A stretch of 62,000 nt of DNA, from positions 48,724,501 to 48,786,500 of the forward strand of contig NC_081414.1 of assembly GCF_030272615.1 (NCBI RefSeq). The letters run 5' to 3'. Shown one piece after another: positions 45,869-59,300 of the stretch. The position numbers were made by a program, and so were the translations under genes. Under the pieces are notes generated by a model that was given only the letters and a program-made list of their open reading frames with translations, had not been told where the DNA came from and did not search any database. The DNA comes from Cryptomeria japonica (Eukaryota; Streptophyta; Pinopsida; Cupressales; Cupressaceae). Position 1 is the stretch's first letter. Each line of letters begins with the position of its first letter.

Positions 45869-46117
45869 CTAAGGAGCTTGCATAGTCGGGGGCATGATGC
45901 CCTTGTGAACGAACTTTAGTTGAGACCAAGTGGTCTTCCAATCTTCTTTTGCAGAGGCTAAAATGTTGTACTGAATTTCAATCTTCAAAAGATGACCCTC
46001 TACGTTGCTACAACTATATGGAACCTTTACTACCTCACCGAACTTTTGAGAGTCTTCAAGAAGTCTCACCATGCTGGTGAGTTGTAAGTCCACAATACCT
46101 CTCAAATGACTGAACTA
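45869..46117 (-). pseudogene. Unidentified frame downstream of pol in the outer Copia element
   Basis: About 80 open codons on the minus strand, with DLQLTSMVRLLEDSQKFGEV and KEDWKTTWSQLKFVHKGIMP. It lies between the probable solo LTR on the right and the purine tracts of the 3' LTR on the left, that is, where some long-LTR Copia elements carry an extra ORF after pol. I do not recognise its domain. It has no ATG in the open part, so it is probably cut by the 46123 insertion. Confidence 0.35.
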
Positions 46118-46122
46118 TTTGT

Positions 46123-46630
46123 TGTTATATGGAGCCTAATCAAACTTGAAGGTTAAATTTTCCCTACTTCTATCGACACAGTTTCCCCCCATATTTTTCG
46201 ACGAGGGTTTGGGGGCAGCGCACCCAAGGTAGGGTCAAGGGGCAGCGCCCCTTAGCCAGGCCAAAAAGACTTATTATTATTTTATAAAGGCATCGGGTGT
46301 TATTTTTCTATTGGTTGACATGTTGTAACTCTAATTTTGTAACCGACATAAGTCTTGATAAAAGGCTAAGGGTTAGGAGTTTTCGATAGAGTATTTTATA
46401 GCATTTTATAGCATTTTACAGCGGTATTGAGTTGCAAGGGATTGTTGGTTGTAATCGGTTTTGATTTATTGGATAATAATATTTGACTCTCTGTTTGGTG
46501 GATGTAGCCTGAGATTGGGTGAACCACGTTAAATATTGTCAAGCATCGTTGTTATTATTTCTGTGTTTTTCATTCTTGTGTTAATATTTATCTACATATA
46601 ATTGATATTTTTCGCATGCAATTCCTAACA
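46123..46630 (+). repeat. Probable solo LTR, 508 bp
   Basis: TGTTATATGGAGCC to GCATGCAATTCCTAACA. Inside are GC-rich GGGGCAGCGC blocks and an end region (GAACCACGTTAAATATTGTC, then TTCCTAACA) typical of Copia LTRs. A four-base TTGT match flanks it, and the fifth base is ambiguous, so the left border is tentative. Confidence 0.5.
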
Positions 46631-46963
46631 TTGTTTCTTAATCTTATCCTTCTGATTAGTCAATAGATTTAATTGCATGTACAAATTTTCTATCCAAAGC
46701 CTTCCGTTACCATTGACATCCTTCTTCAAGTCTATATTACTAGATAATTATAAAAAAATTATCATATGATATCTATTTGTTCCTTAATATCTTTAGCAAT
46801 GTAACATTATAAATTATATCCGCATACAATTTCATCCTCACTTAGACCTCACCTTAGTGCTTTGACTTTTGATGCCTGATGGCTATTCTAATTCTACTCA
46901 CACCCCCTGCAATCTTGCATTTCCATCTTCTTCCCTACCTTCCCTCCAAGAATGAGTCTTGAT
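46631..46963. other. Short gene-free stretch
   Basis: No feature recognised. Confidence 0.5.
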
Positions 46964-47996
46964 TGTTAGGACCAAGGTGTTGGGCACCTTGGTCCTCTTA
47001 ATTAGGGCCCATTTTTGGTCTTCATAATGGTCATCTTAGATGACCAGGAAATTTGATCTCTTATCGGCCTACTCCAAAAATTCAATTAGTTTTCAGCCAG
47101 TCAAGTATAAAAGGAGGTCTACCCCTCTCATTTGAAACCTAATCTTCTAAGTGCCTCATTCAAGATCCTAAATTCAATTCAAGTGAGCAAGCAATTAGAC
47201 ATTCATCAAGCATTGGAGAAGAAGTGAAGTCAAGTTTATGCATTCAAGATGGCACCCAGGATTAACCTTATTTGAAGACATTCTATATGAAACCTTAAAA
47301 CCCTTGTATGAGGATTCAAGCAAGCTTCAACAAGGTATACATTTCAATTACAAGCATTTCATTTCAGATCTGGGTCTTTCCCTCAAAAGGAAAGCATCTT
47401 TCTATAATTTCTATTTCAATTACTATTTCAATTTCAAGGTTAATTCCTAAATTGAGGTTTGACCTAAGGCAAAACCCTATCCACAACATCTTTCTTATCT
47501 TTCTGTGTGCAGGGAATAAGCTTGGGAGCTCTGCTCAGGGATTTCGATAAAGTTGTCAGCAATGAACAAGTTCAGCTTTTGATGAAGCGAAATTTAGAGG
47601 ACCAAGCAAAATTTGTACTACCTGGTCCTGAAAAATAAGGCCAAACTTCTGGGAACAAGTTCTAAACATCTTCTTTTGCCCAGATCTTAATTTATGGCTC
47701 CATGGGATATCTGTAGCAGTTTGTTTTTGCCAAGTTGCTTTAGTTATTCATTATTATATCCTAATTTCATAATTACCTTCCAATTTCAACTAAGAAATAG
47801 GGTAACTAACAATAACCAGTGAATCTAATCATAATTTTAGCCCTTTTCCTTATTTGGATTGTGGCTAGATCTATTGGATTCACCCCTCTTTTAATGTTTG
47901 GTTAATTTGGATAGTTAGTGGTTTTATTATTGTAATTGGTGAAACCTTGATTCCAAATTACATTGGTCAATACAAGTAGATTTAGGCCACTGGTGA
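46964..47996 (+). repeat. Probable Gypsy LTR related to the gag-only element
   Basis: Starts TGTTAGGACCAAGGTG with a perfect hairpin. A TATAAAAGG box lies at about 47107, followed by a leader-like tract and the GGTTAATTCC...GGTTTGACC...GGCAAA block shared with the LTRs at 48109 and 55734. The right end and duplications were not found, so 47996 is approximate. Confidence 0.5.
46968..46996. repeat. Perfect 12 bp inverted repeat at the LTR start
   Basis: AGGACCAAGGTG (46968-46979), loop TTGGG, CACCTTGGTCCT (46985-46996). A strong hairpin in RNA or single-stranded DNA. Confidence 0.9.
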
Positions 47997-48108
47997 CAAA
48001 ACCTATATGTTGCCACTACATCCTTTATGCTCTTTTTAAAAAAATTATACTATCTTGTAGCCTGATATGTGTTGTTGCACATCTATATACTTACTCTCTC
48101 GATCTACA

Positions 48109-49313
48109 TGTAACGTCATAAAACCATGACCTTGCAATTTTTGACCTCATTTGGGTCTTCACATTGGCAAAGCAAATCCCCAAGCCTGATTGGAGACTCA
48201 AGACATGCTTGCACCTCTCGAAACATGCATTTCTTCACATCTTGCACTTTCCTCCTGCACTTCATGTCCTGTATTAGGGTAGGACAGGGACGTGGTGCCC
48301 TTATCCTTGCCCTATTTTGGGCCCTCTCCACTCAAATCCTGCATTGGTCTTGTCAATGGGAAGCAGGAAAAGGTTTTCTATGTTGGCCTAAGATGAAAAA
48401 TCAGTGATATACCCTAATTGACAAGTACATAAGATGCATTTTCCCCTCTCATTTGGATAAGTTGGATGAGTACAAGATAGGTTCAATAAGCAAAAAATGG
48501 ACAAACAAGTGGAAATTGTGATGCTAAGCAAAATTGCATTCAAGCATTGAGCATCTCAAATCTCCTTTCAAGGCTAGGTGTTGCATTCAAGTCAAGGATT
48601 CAACCATTGAAGAGGAGATCCCTATCAACATTCGAAGCATTCAATTCTACATATCGTTTCAAACAACTCTATCAACATTTCAATTGCATCCTCTCTTCAA
48701 GTTAATTCTATTTCACTCATTTACTTTCATTTACTTGCAAGTACTTTTCATCATTTGGTTAATTCCAAAACTAAGGTTTGACTTGAAGGCAAACCCCCAA
48801 TCCCAACAACATTTCCTCTCTTTTCTATGTGTAGGTTGTAGGTGTGGTATTTGCATATTTAAGCTTCATTTTTAGAGACAGAAAAACCCTTTTTGGCGAG
48901 TGGATTTTTCGGAGGACCGAGTACTCTTTCAACACGATCCTGACAACTTTCGCTCAAATATACAGGGGAGCTTTGTCTCGACATTTTACTGCTAATTCCA
49001 GGTGCACAACTTCATCCCGCATTTCTGTCTCAAGTTATAATCATTTCTTTGTTGTCTTTACACTTAGTCTCAATTCACTTAATTCATCCTATCCATTCTA
49101 AAAGAGGGGTTACTTTTACTTTCCAAATTTATTACCAATTCACTTGGCATTCAGTCTCTCTCCATTAATATTGGATCTAGTGAGTTCAACCCCCCTCTTT
49201 TAAATGTAATGCGTGAAATAGGTTGAAGATGGATCCTTTGTGAAACTTTCACTCCATTCTCGAGGAGGGTAAAGAATTACACTTGATCCCCTCCTCCCAT
49301 TTTTGCCATTAAA
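48109..49313 (+). repeat. Gag-only element, 5' LTR
   Basis: TGTAACGTCATAAAACC to TTGCCATTAAA by alignment with the 3' LTR. TTTTGGTGAACACGATG follows and may be the primer site; it is not the tRNA-iMet type. Confidence 0.87.
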
Positions 49314-49394
49314 TTTTGGTGAACACGATGTCTTACATTCTTGACATTTCACATTATTGCATATTTTTCATTTACAAGTTTAATTTTCTTACAG

Positions 49395-50285
49395 AACTTA
49401 GTGGTTAATTCATTCAAAACCCTAGTTGTTAAAAGTGGAATTGAACTTGTGTTTTGCAAAAAAAATCTATTGTTTTAGATTTGAAAATTGCATTAAATTC
49501 AATTTCTTATTTGTCCTATTCAATTTGCAAATCAATTTTACAAAATTAAGTGGTTAATGGTTAAAACCCTAATTTTCAAAAATTAACTTGAATTTGTGCA
49601 AACATTGGATTTATATTTCAGATTTAGAACTATTTTCAGTTTTGTTTTCTTGCCTAATATTCAAATTTTCAACTTCCCTCCCTTTTCCAAAATTCAAAAT
49701 TTAAAAATTCAGTGGTTAGGTCCTAAAACCCTAATTTTCAAATTCACTTGGATTTTGTATAAAATTCAATCAAATTCAACCAATTTCAGTTTTCAAAACA
49801 TTATCCAAGGTGGCCTTATCCATTAGGTTTGACCTTTTTCAAATTTGCAATTCAATTTCTTATCTTTTTTCAAAACCCTAATAGGGTCTTATTTTCACAT
49901 TCAAACCTTCATTTCACATATCTAAACTACGTAAAATCAACCATTTTTTTACATTAGCTTTAAAATCATCATAGCTTTCATCCCTGAAAAAATTCCGAAA
50001 AAGTTGGGCGGACTGTGTGCAACTTCAACATGGTCTCTGGCTTTTTTCCCAAAATTTCAGGAGACTGTTATACTGTATTTAATTGCTTAAATCCATAAAA
50101 CTGGCTGATTTTGTCAAATTTTGATCCCTCTAAAATTAAAAATACTTCACAAATTCAACATCACAACTTTCAAGAATTTTTTTAAAATTAAGTGGTTAAT
50201 TTTAATCTGCCCTGATTTTCATAATTTTGTCAATTTTAATTTTAAAGTTAAGTGGTATCCCATAGGCCCTAATTTTAAAATTTTA
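49395..50285 (+). repeat. Five dispersed copies of an AAGTGGTTAAT...ACCCTAATTTT module
   Basis: In the leader between LTR and gag, TTAAGTGGTTAAT-like blocks at about 49397, 49547, 49708, 50187 and 50247 are each followed 5-25 bp later by an (AAA)CCCTAATTTTCAAA-like block. All are in the same orientation. Confidence 0.75.
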
Positions 50286-50421
50286 AATCATTATTTTGGA
50301 AATTGTGTCATTTCTTCTTTCAACAAAGTTCAAATTGTATAATCATCACTTGTGCATTATTCAATTTTGCAAACTTTGTTCCCCAAGTTCAAAACTCAAA
50401 TTCAAATTTTCCCTCTAGTGC

Positions 50422-52544
50422 ATGAGTTTTACCACTATTAGTCCTACCTCTACTATCCCCATTAGACGAAGCATTAGAATTAAGGCTTCCCCAGGTTTAA
50501 TTCACGAAGAGATGGAGCCTAATTTGGGTGACTTATTCAATGAGAATAATGCTAATTATTCTCATCCTAATAACATCCATGTTTACCCAATTGATGATTC
50601 CAATGATGAAGAAGAAGGTTTGAATAGAGTTTCCATAGATCAACTTTAAAAATTAGACAATCAATTTGACAACTTTAAACAATGGATGTCCCAAAAATAT
50701 CCTAGTAGTGAAGCTCTTCCTTTAATTGAATGTCTAAAACACATGATTTAAAGTGATAAGAATGGAATTGATATATTGTGTGGCATTGCCCATATTGTAG
50801 ATTCTAATGTCATGCCTATAAAGATTTGTGCTGAGAACTTAGATTATTCACAACTTCCTACACAAATCAATCATTCTATTCCTTTGACCACTTCAATGAC
50901 TAGCATTCCTACTTTCACTTCAAACATCATGGCTACATCAACTCAAAAAGTCATACCTACAACCATTAGTCATGGGGCAATCTCTCTTCTTCATTAAATC
51001 CTCCATCTTTATCTATGCCTTCCATGAGTATTCATATTGTCTCTCAACCACTTAATGTGACACAAGGGGGCAATTTATTCAATCATTCTATACCTCCTTT
51101 TAGTGTTACATTTCCTACTCAATCGTCACCTATGCCTACTTACCATAGTGTTCCACCACCCTATTCTCAATTAATGCCTTCTTTCAATAACATCACACCA
51201 CCTTCTCAATCAAACATGTCTAACATAAATTCTTCAACTGAAGTAACCATTAATAATCTTGCTCAAATTGTGTCATCATTGCAACAACAAATTGCTTCTA
51301 TGAGTCAATCCAAGTTTAGTGTGCCCACATTTGATGTTGCGAGCCCACTTTCTCTTGAATTTGTTAGAGTTGTCCCTCCTAAACATGTTGAAGTCCCTCA
51401 TTTGGAACTTTATAATGGAAAAGGTGATCCTTTAACACATGTCAAAACATTTCAAACTTTTTGTACTGACTTTGCATATGATCAAAGATTACTTACCAAG
51501 TTGTTTACTAGAACACTAAGAGATAAGGCTTTACAATGGTATTTCTCTTTGCCTTCCTATTCTATTACTTCTTTTCAACAATTAGCAAATGCTTTTATTC
51601 AACAATTTCAAAACAACATAGGTCCTAAAATCACTTTGACCGATTTAATACATTGTAAACAAGGTGTTAAAGAAAAAGTGATTGATTTCATTGGTAGATA
51701 TAAGCATTTGTATTCTCAAATTTATTTTTTAGATCCTGATAATGATATTCAAAGAATTTTCATTTTTAATTTGCAAAAATAAATTAGGGACAAACTTCTC
51801 CTTTATGAGTTTACTTCCTTTCCGCAGTTGTGCGCAACACTTCACAATTATCAACTAACTGTGAGTCAACTGGAGCAATCTACTCTTATGGCTTCGAGTG
51901 ATAAGGGCGAGAGTGCTCAACAACCATTTGTGAAGTTCAAACCGAATAAAGGCTTCATCAAATTTAATGACACCATCAACAACAACAATGTGAATGCTAC
52001 AACAGGTGTGCCTCCTATTTCTAAAATTTTCAGAAGAGAAAGACAATTTACTCCTTTGAATGAATCTTTACATAGCACTATGTCTCAATTGTTACAAATA
52101 AATGTTATCAACCTTCCTCCAATAAAACCAGTTGACCCTTCTAAGGCAGCCTCACCATACTTTAACAATAATTCTTTTTGTCAATTTCATCATCAACCTG
52201 GTCATGATACTGAGAAACATTTTGCATTAAAAAGTAAGATTCAAGATCTGATTGATAATAATACTATATTTGTAGTAGGTGTGAATGATATGAGAAACAA
52301 ATCAGTATCTCCTCCTAATCAAAATCTTAAGATTTTTACTTATCCTTTACCTTCTCACACCTCTAACGTGATTGAGACTGAACATAGCTCTTTCTCTCCC
52401 TCTGACCTTACTACCACGGTTCCAAATTTGGTGAATATGGTAGAGAAACAAGAAACACCTAAGGATTCATGTATCGCATTTGATCCTAGCAAGACCATTA
52501 GAGGACTCGATGGACCTTTATATAGTTGCGAAGATTCAAGATAA
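50422..52544 (+). pseudogene. Gag of the gag-only element, broken
   Basis: The ATG at 50422 opens MSFTTISPTSTIPIRRSIRI and an acidic stretch. The frame has stops at 50647 and near 50750, then shifts near 51000. The 51015-51782 frame holds the retrotransposon gag core: LELYNGKGDPLTHVKTFQTF, ALQWYFSLPSYSITSFQQLA and LIHCKQGVKEKVIDFIGRYK. After TAA (51780-51782) the same frame continues to 52544 with CQFHHQPGHDTEKH, a CxFHxxxGHxTExC-type knuckle whose last Cys is His. Gag would form the particle that packages element RNA. Confidence 0.86.
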
Positions 52545-53034
52545 ACCTTGTGGTGGTGTGCTTATCGATCCCTCCTGCATGGTTAATGTTATCACTGAGG
52601 AGTATCTTTTCACTTTGCGTTTGCATAATCCAATCTATGATGATACTAATGTGGTCATTAAGTTATTTTATGTGTTTTCTTGTCCTACCATTGGTTCTAT
52701 CACACTCCCTATTGAGGTCCACACTAAATCTTTGGATGTCAACTTTGTTGTCATTTCTTCATCTGAATAATTTCATATGAAGTCAAGCTACCCTTGGCTA
52801 TCTTCCATGAAGGCTATTGCTTCTCCAATCCATAAGTGTTTGAAATTTCCCCACAATACAGAGATCATAACTGTTAACCATAGCTTATTTCGACCAACCG
52901 AAAGAAGCCCAGGTGTTCCTATTGATTTCTTTTTGCCTAAACAATTTCAATCTCTTCCACCGAGAAGCGATGCTCTCTTTCAATCTTATCAGAAATGGAA
53001 GAAAGATATGATCTTATCCTTAAGCCAACCTTGA
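52480..53034 (+). pseudogene. Protease-like domain of the gag-only element
   Basis: In the frame after a shift near 52500-52540, GGVLIDPSCMVNVITEEYL aligns with the retroviral-type protease core, but the usual D-[ST/G]-G reads D-P-S (Asp codon 52567-52569). A TAA at 52768-52770 interrupts it before YPWLSSMKAIASPIHKCLKF, the expected downstream segment, and NHSLFRPTERSPG. It is probably inactive. Confidence 0.75.
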
Positions 53035-54148
53035 ACTCCAACACTTGATATTCCCATCATTCTTGAAGATGAAGTTCTTCCTCTAACGGATAGAACTAAT
53101 CTTCCTCCTAAGGAAGATTCCCAACCTATTCCTATGGATGAAACTATGCCTTATCCTAAGAAGAACAATAATAGACCTGTACCTCCTCCTCATGGTGGAC
53201 TTGGTCTCCTTCCTACACCAAACATTCCTCCTTTATATGGTGTAGTTCCGCCTCCTTGCTCTTATAGAGAGAAGAGACATGCCTCTCCTCTTGTTCAACC
53301 TAAGAGACCTCAACCTAAACCTCCAACTACCAAAGATAAGAATATTTTTCCTTCAACAAATATTCCTCCTTCTTCTCAGCCTTCCATTAAGACTCGACGG
53401 AATCATTGTGCGAGAGATCGCTGATGAAAACGTCATGCTAGAGCTCGTGAAGTTGTTCCTCAAACTATTTAGTCTCCCAAAACACCAACAATTGACATGA
53501 TTCCCTTTTCTCCTAAACAAGATGTTGAACCTAAATCTCCAAATCATAAGTTGCAAAAAACATGTGATGGTTTTACTTCTAGTCATGTTAGAGCTCCTCT
53601 TTCTATAAATCTTGATGAAGAAATAGGTGAAAATTTTATTCATGATGGTAATACAACTCCTAATGCTTCTGATAGTGAATATGAATATGTTGATATTGAC
53701 AAGCATTTATCTGCAAAATTTTGAAAAGCCTTAATCATATCTTCTAGAATCTAACAAAGTGACTTAGTACATGAGCATAGTCCTTGTTTGAATCTTGTGT
53801 GAGCTCCATCTGTTGTGCTCGATGTCACTCCTCTGGCGTGTTTCCTGCCTTCCAAAAATAGTGATCAGAAAGATCGGGAGGTGGATGTCGTGCTAGACTA
53901 GCTACATTAGCACTGTAGATCCTCTACCTCTCTCTCTTTTCTTGCTCTTTTGTGACCATTCTTCTATGTGTATAATTGTTCTTCTATTTGTTGTTCCTAG
54001 TAATGTCTACTTGAGGATGATGCAAATCATTGAGATCTCTTTTGGTCTCTTTCATGTTGACTCGAAAGACACCTGTGTTCCCTTTCTTCCAAGGCAGTTT
54101 CCTTTCTTTGGGGAATGATGATATACATGAGTTATCATACAACATATT
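53035..54148 (+). other. Proline-rich tail and non-coding 3' region of the gag-only element
   Basis: The frames 53134-53424 (PPPHGGLGLLPTPNIPPLYG) and 53497-53724 are low-complexity Pro/Ser/Lys or acidic and separated by stops. This is where RT would begin in a complete Gypsy element, but no RT motif is seen. Confidence 0.6.
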
Positions 54149-55222
54149 TGTGTGTGTGAAAAGTGGATTTAGAATCTGTATCTACAAGACACGACACTTC
54201 AATCAAGTCATTACATGCATGGTTAAACAGATATAATCATGAAAATTAAAACCATAACAAATCAACCCATTGCCTTCTAAAAGATGCAAGTATAAGATTG
54301 CTCTCAGATTTGTATAAGCAATACCAATGACTAGACTACACCAAGACGAAGGATTTTAATCTATATGAGCATGATATTAAGCTAGATGGATGCAATATTG
54401 ATCTAACAAGATTTAAGCAATATTAAGCTAAATGATTTAATCAATATGAAACAATTAACATGCAATGTTCTCAATGAACCTAGAGAAAAAATAGTATAAT
54501 AACAATATATTCTCTAGCCTCTAGGATCTTTTGAATGAGAGATGAGAGCCTGAATTTATAGAAAATTCAGAAAGAAACCAAAGGCTAAGATCAAATGATG
54601 ATGAGTGGTCAAGATTTTCCAAGAGGAAGCACAATCCAGGTGAATTGATGTGATTGGATACTTTTCTCAGTTTTAAAGGAAATTGAACTAAAATTAATAT
54701 TAAATCAGGAAAAACTGATTTATTCTCTATTTCATTCAATTTTAATATTTAATTGTTTTAATTGCTTTCTTTGAGATTATTCATCAATTTTTAATTTGTT
54801 TTTTTCAAGATTATCTCCAATTGATTTCTTTTCTCAAATTTTAATTCTTTCTTGGTCAATTAATTCCTTTTTCTGATTTATTTCCATTTTTGAAGATTTG
54901 TGCTCATAATTTCCAATTCCTCTTTCTTGATTTGTTTCCTTTATTGAAGATTTATGGCAAATTGATTTATTTAATTAAATATGCTAGGATATTTAATTAA
55001 AATAAATAAGATAATTGTTTAAAATGATTTACTTGGAATGATCAATTAATTAAATAAATATTTAATTAATATCGAGTTATTGATTAATTTGCCATGTGAC
55101 ATTTGATGATTAAAGAATTAATTTATTGCTCAAGATTTATTTAATTTCTTTTGGTTAGGACCTTGGTGACATTGTCGAGATTAGGGGCTCATGGTTTAGA
55201 TGACCATTTTTAGGGTATTACA
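54149..55222 (-). mobile_element. Solo LTR nested in the gag-only element
   Basis: 1,074 bp, flanked by ATATT (54144-54148 and 55223-55227). On the minus strand it starts TGTAATACCCTAAAAATGG, has AT-rich U3, a CTATAAATTCAG box near 54555, and ends TTCACACACACA. No coding domain. Confidence 0.75.
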
Positions 55223-55331
55223 ATATTGACCCCGAGGAAAGCGAAACTACCTCATGCTTTGTGTTTTGTGTTCATTCTCCTTGGGTTTATTCCTTGATTG
55301 GGGGCTAAATCCTTGCGATAACGTGCTTCTT

Positions 55332-55333
55332 CT

Positions 55334-55364
<31 letters not shown>
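55332..55364. repeat. CT-rich microsatellite
   Basis: An interrupted (CT)n run of about 32 bp (with one CTAT), upstream of the 3' LTR. Confidence 0.9.
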
Positions 55365-55715
55365 TGGGTGTATCCTACCTTAAATAAATCACTCCCGATA
55401 AGGCATGTGCAATCGCTTTAACATGGGGGCATACACTCCGCTCATATTTTCCTTCTTGATACTTAAAGTTACTTAGTGAACTTGACCTTACTTTGTAATT
55501 TTTTGGTATCTTTTCTTTTTCTTGACTCATAGTGAGGGGAACCTTACTACTTACATCATGGTTCTCTCCTTCTCGATCTTCCCTTTTACTTTTGAAGTTG
55601 TAAGATCCTTAGTCCACTGGGGGCTTGGTGTATCTTGCCTCCTTGACGTGGTGAAAGTCTTTCAATCTTGTTTCCTTGTACTTTACCGGTAGTATTGGCG
55701 TACGCTTATACTCCC

Positions 55716-55733
55716 GCTAAAGTGGGGGCTAAA
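55716..55733 (+). other. Polypurine tract of the gag-only element
   Basis: AAAGTGGGGGCTAAA immediately ahead of the 3' LTR. Confidence 0.75.
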
Positions 55734-56953
55734 TGTAACGTCATAAAATTGCAACCTTGCAATTTTCGACCGTATTTGGGTCTTCACATTGGCGAAGCGA
55801 ATCCCTAAGCTTGATTGGAGACCTGAGACATGCTTGCACCTCCTGAAACATGCATTTTCTCGCATCTTGCACTTCCTGTCTTGGATTAGGGCAGGACATG
55901 GGCATGGCACCCCTATCCCCAGGGGGCATGGTGCCCTTGTCCTTGCCCTATTTTGGGCCCCCTCCACTCAAATCCTGCATTGGGCTTGTCAATGGGAACT
56001 GGGAAAAGGTTTTCTATGTCAGCCTAAGACGAAAAATTAGTGATAAACCCTAATTGGCAAGTACATAAGATGCATTTTCTCCTCACATTTGGATAAGTTG
56101 GATGAGTACAAGATAGGTTCAATAAGAAAAAATTGGACAAACAAGTGAAAATTGTGATCCTAAGCGAAATTGCATTCAAGCATTGAGCATCTCAAGTCTC
56201 CTTTCAAGGCTAGGTGTTGCATTCAAGTTAAGGATTCAACCATTGAAGAGGAGATCCCTATCAACATTCGAAGCATTCAATTCTACATATCCTTTCAAAC
56301 AACTCCATCAACATTTCAATTGCATCCTCTCTTCAGGTTAATTCTATTTCAGTCATTTAATTTCATTTACTTACAAGTACTTTTCATCATTTGGTTAATT
56401 CCAAAACCGGGGTTTGACCTGAAGGCAAACCCCCAATCCCAACAACATTTCCCTCTAAACTATGTGTAGGTTGCAAGTGTGCAACTATATTTGCAGATTT
56501 AAGCTTCATTTTTTTAGACGAAAAAACCCTTTTCGGCACGCGGGTTTTTTGGAGGACCGAGTACACTTTCAACACGGTCTTGACAAATTTCGCTCAAATT
56601 TACAGGGGAGCTCCATCTCGACATTTTATTGCTAATTCTAGGTGCACAACTTCATCCCGCATTTCTGTCTCAAGTTATAATCATTTCTTTGTTGTCTTTA
56701 CACTTAGTCTCAATTCACTTAATTCATCCTATCCATTCTAAAAGAGGGGTTACTTTTACTTTCCAAATTTATTACCAATTCACTTTGCATTCGGTCTCTC
56801 TCCATTGATATTGGATCTAGTGAATTCAACCCCCCTCTTTTTAAATGTAATGTGTGAAAGAGGTTGAAGATGGATCCTTTGTGAAAATTTCACTGCATCC
56901 TTGAGGAGGGTAAAGCTTTCCACTTGATCCCTCCTCCCATTTTCACCGTTACA
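55734..56953 (+). repeat. Gag-only element, 3' LTR
   Basis: TGTAACGTCATAAAATTGC to TTTCACCGTTACA. It is collinear with 48109-49313, apart from roughly 20 extra bases near 55915 in a CCCC/GGGG-rich palindromic stretch. Confidence 0.9.
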
Positions 56954-56958
56954 CTACA

Positions 56959-57522
56959 TTACATACAACAACAACAACTAAGATCCCCTTTTAATAAACA
57001 CAAATTGATGGAACTAATTTACTTCTCCCTATATAATGAATACAATTAAACACATGAGAAGCTCTTAAAGAACTACTGACTATTCAACCCTATTTTTCGT
57101 GCTAAAATCACTTAAAGGGAACGTTTAACATCCTACATTCCCATAACTACTAAGTATAACATCATTCTTTTAATAATTATGAGAATACCTAGTAGATTTG
57201 CAGCAGTTATCATATTATCTTTCTTTGACTAAAAGTATGTTAGATCTAGAACCTTTTACATACTTCCATTAATTCCTTCACTTAGACTCATCACCTCCTT
57301 ATAGAGGAATAATCTCTAAACAACAGAGAGCCATTTAAAGCTTCAATTTATTCATTCTAGGTTTTTTATCAACAACAGAGTCACACAAATATTCTCAATT
57401 GAGTTGCAGTAAAACCCTTCCAGGCTAAAACTTCAGATCTGAAATAGACTTTCAAATTCCTCAACTTCTGGACTCTTCTTTTCAATGGATTAAACAAGTT
57501 ATCAACTAGAGATTTTGGGTTG
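56959..57522 (-). other. Possible leader of a minus-strand Gypsy element
   Basis: Non-coding sequence on the internal side of the primer site at 57523. No gene motif. The gag-only element ends just to the left, so it probably inserted into this leader. Confidence 0.35.
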
Positions 57523-57540
57523 TCCCCAACAGAGTTGCCA
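57523..57540 (-). other. Primer-binding site of a minus-strand Gypsy element
   Basis: TGGCAACTCTGTTGGGGA on minus, four bases after an LTR end CGTCAACA. It resembles the TGGCGACTC..TGGGGA sites of plant Tat/Ogre-type elements. The exact tRNA is not checked. Confidence 0.65.
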
Positions 57541-57544
57541 TTTT

Positions 57545-59299
<1,755 letters not shown>

Positions 59300-59300
<1 letters not shown>

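Larger units (their letters stand above)
48109..56953 (+). mobile_element. Gypsy-type element with gag and protease but no RT or integrase
   Basis: LTRs of about 1,205 and 1,220 bp with TGTAACG...CGTTACA ends (the 5' copy's end is mutated). The 5 bp duplication is CTACA (48104-48108 and 56954-56958). The internal region codes for a Gypsy gag with a CxFHxxxGH knuckle and an aspartic-protease-like domain, then proline-rich sequence. No RT, RNase H or integrase motif is found in the remaining 2.7 kb, even with the nested LTR removed. This fits the TR-GAG class of non-autonomous elements. The gag and knuckle pattern is closest to the Tat group, by inference. Confidence 0.88.

Noticed and set aside
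55789-56040. Frames in the 3' LTR and the matching ones at 48126-48407
   Set aside because: Present only because the LTR is duplicated; not conserved in frame between the two LTRs.
48109-56953. Reading the gag-only element as an endogenous virus
   Set aside because: No reverse transcriptase, envelope, movement or coat-protein motif; LTRs and the 5 bp duplication identify an LTR retrotransposon.
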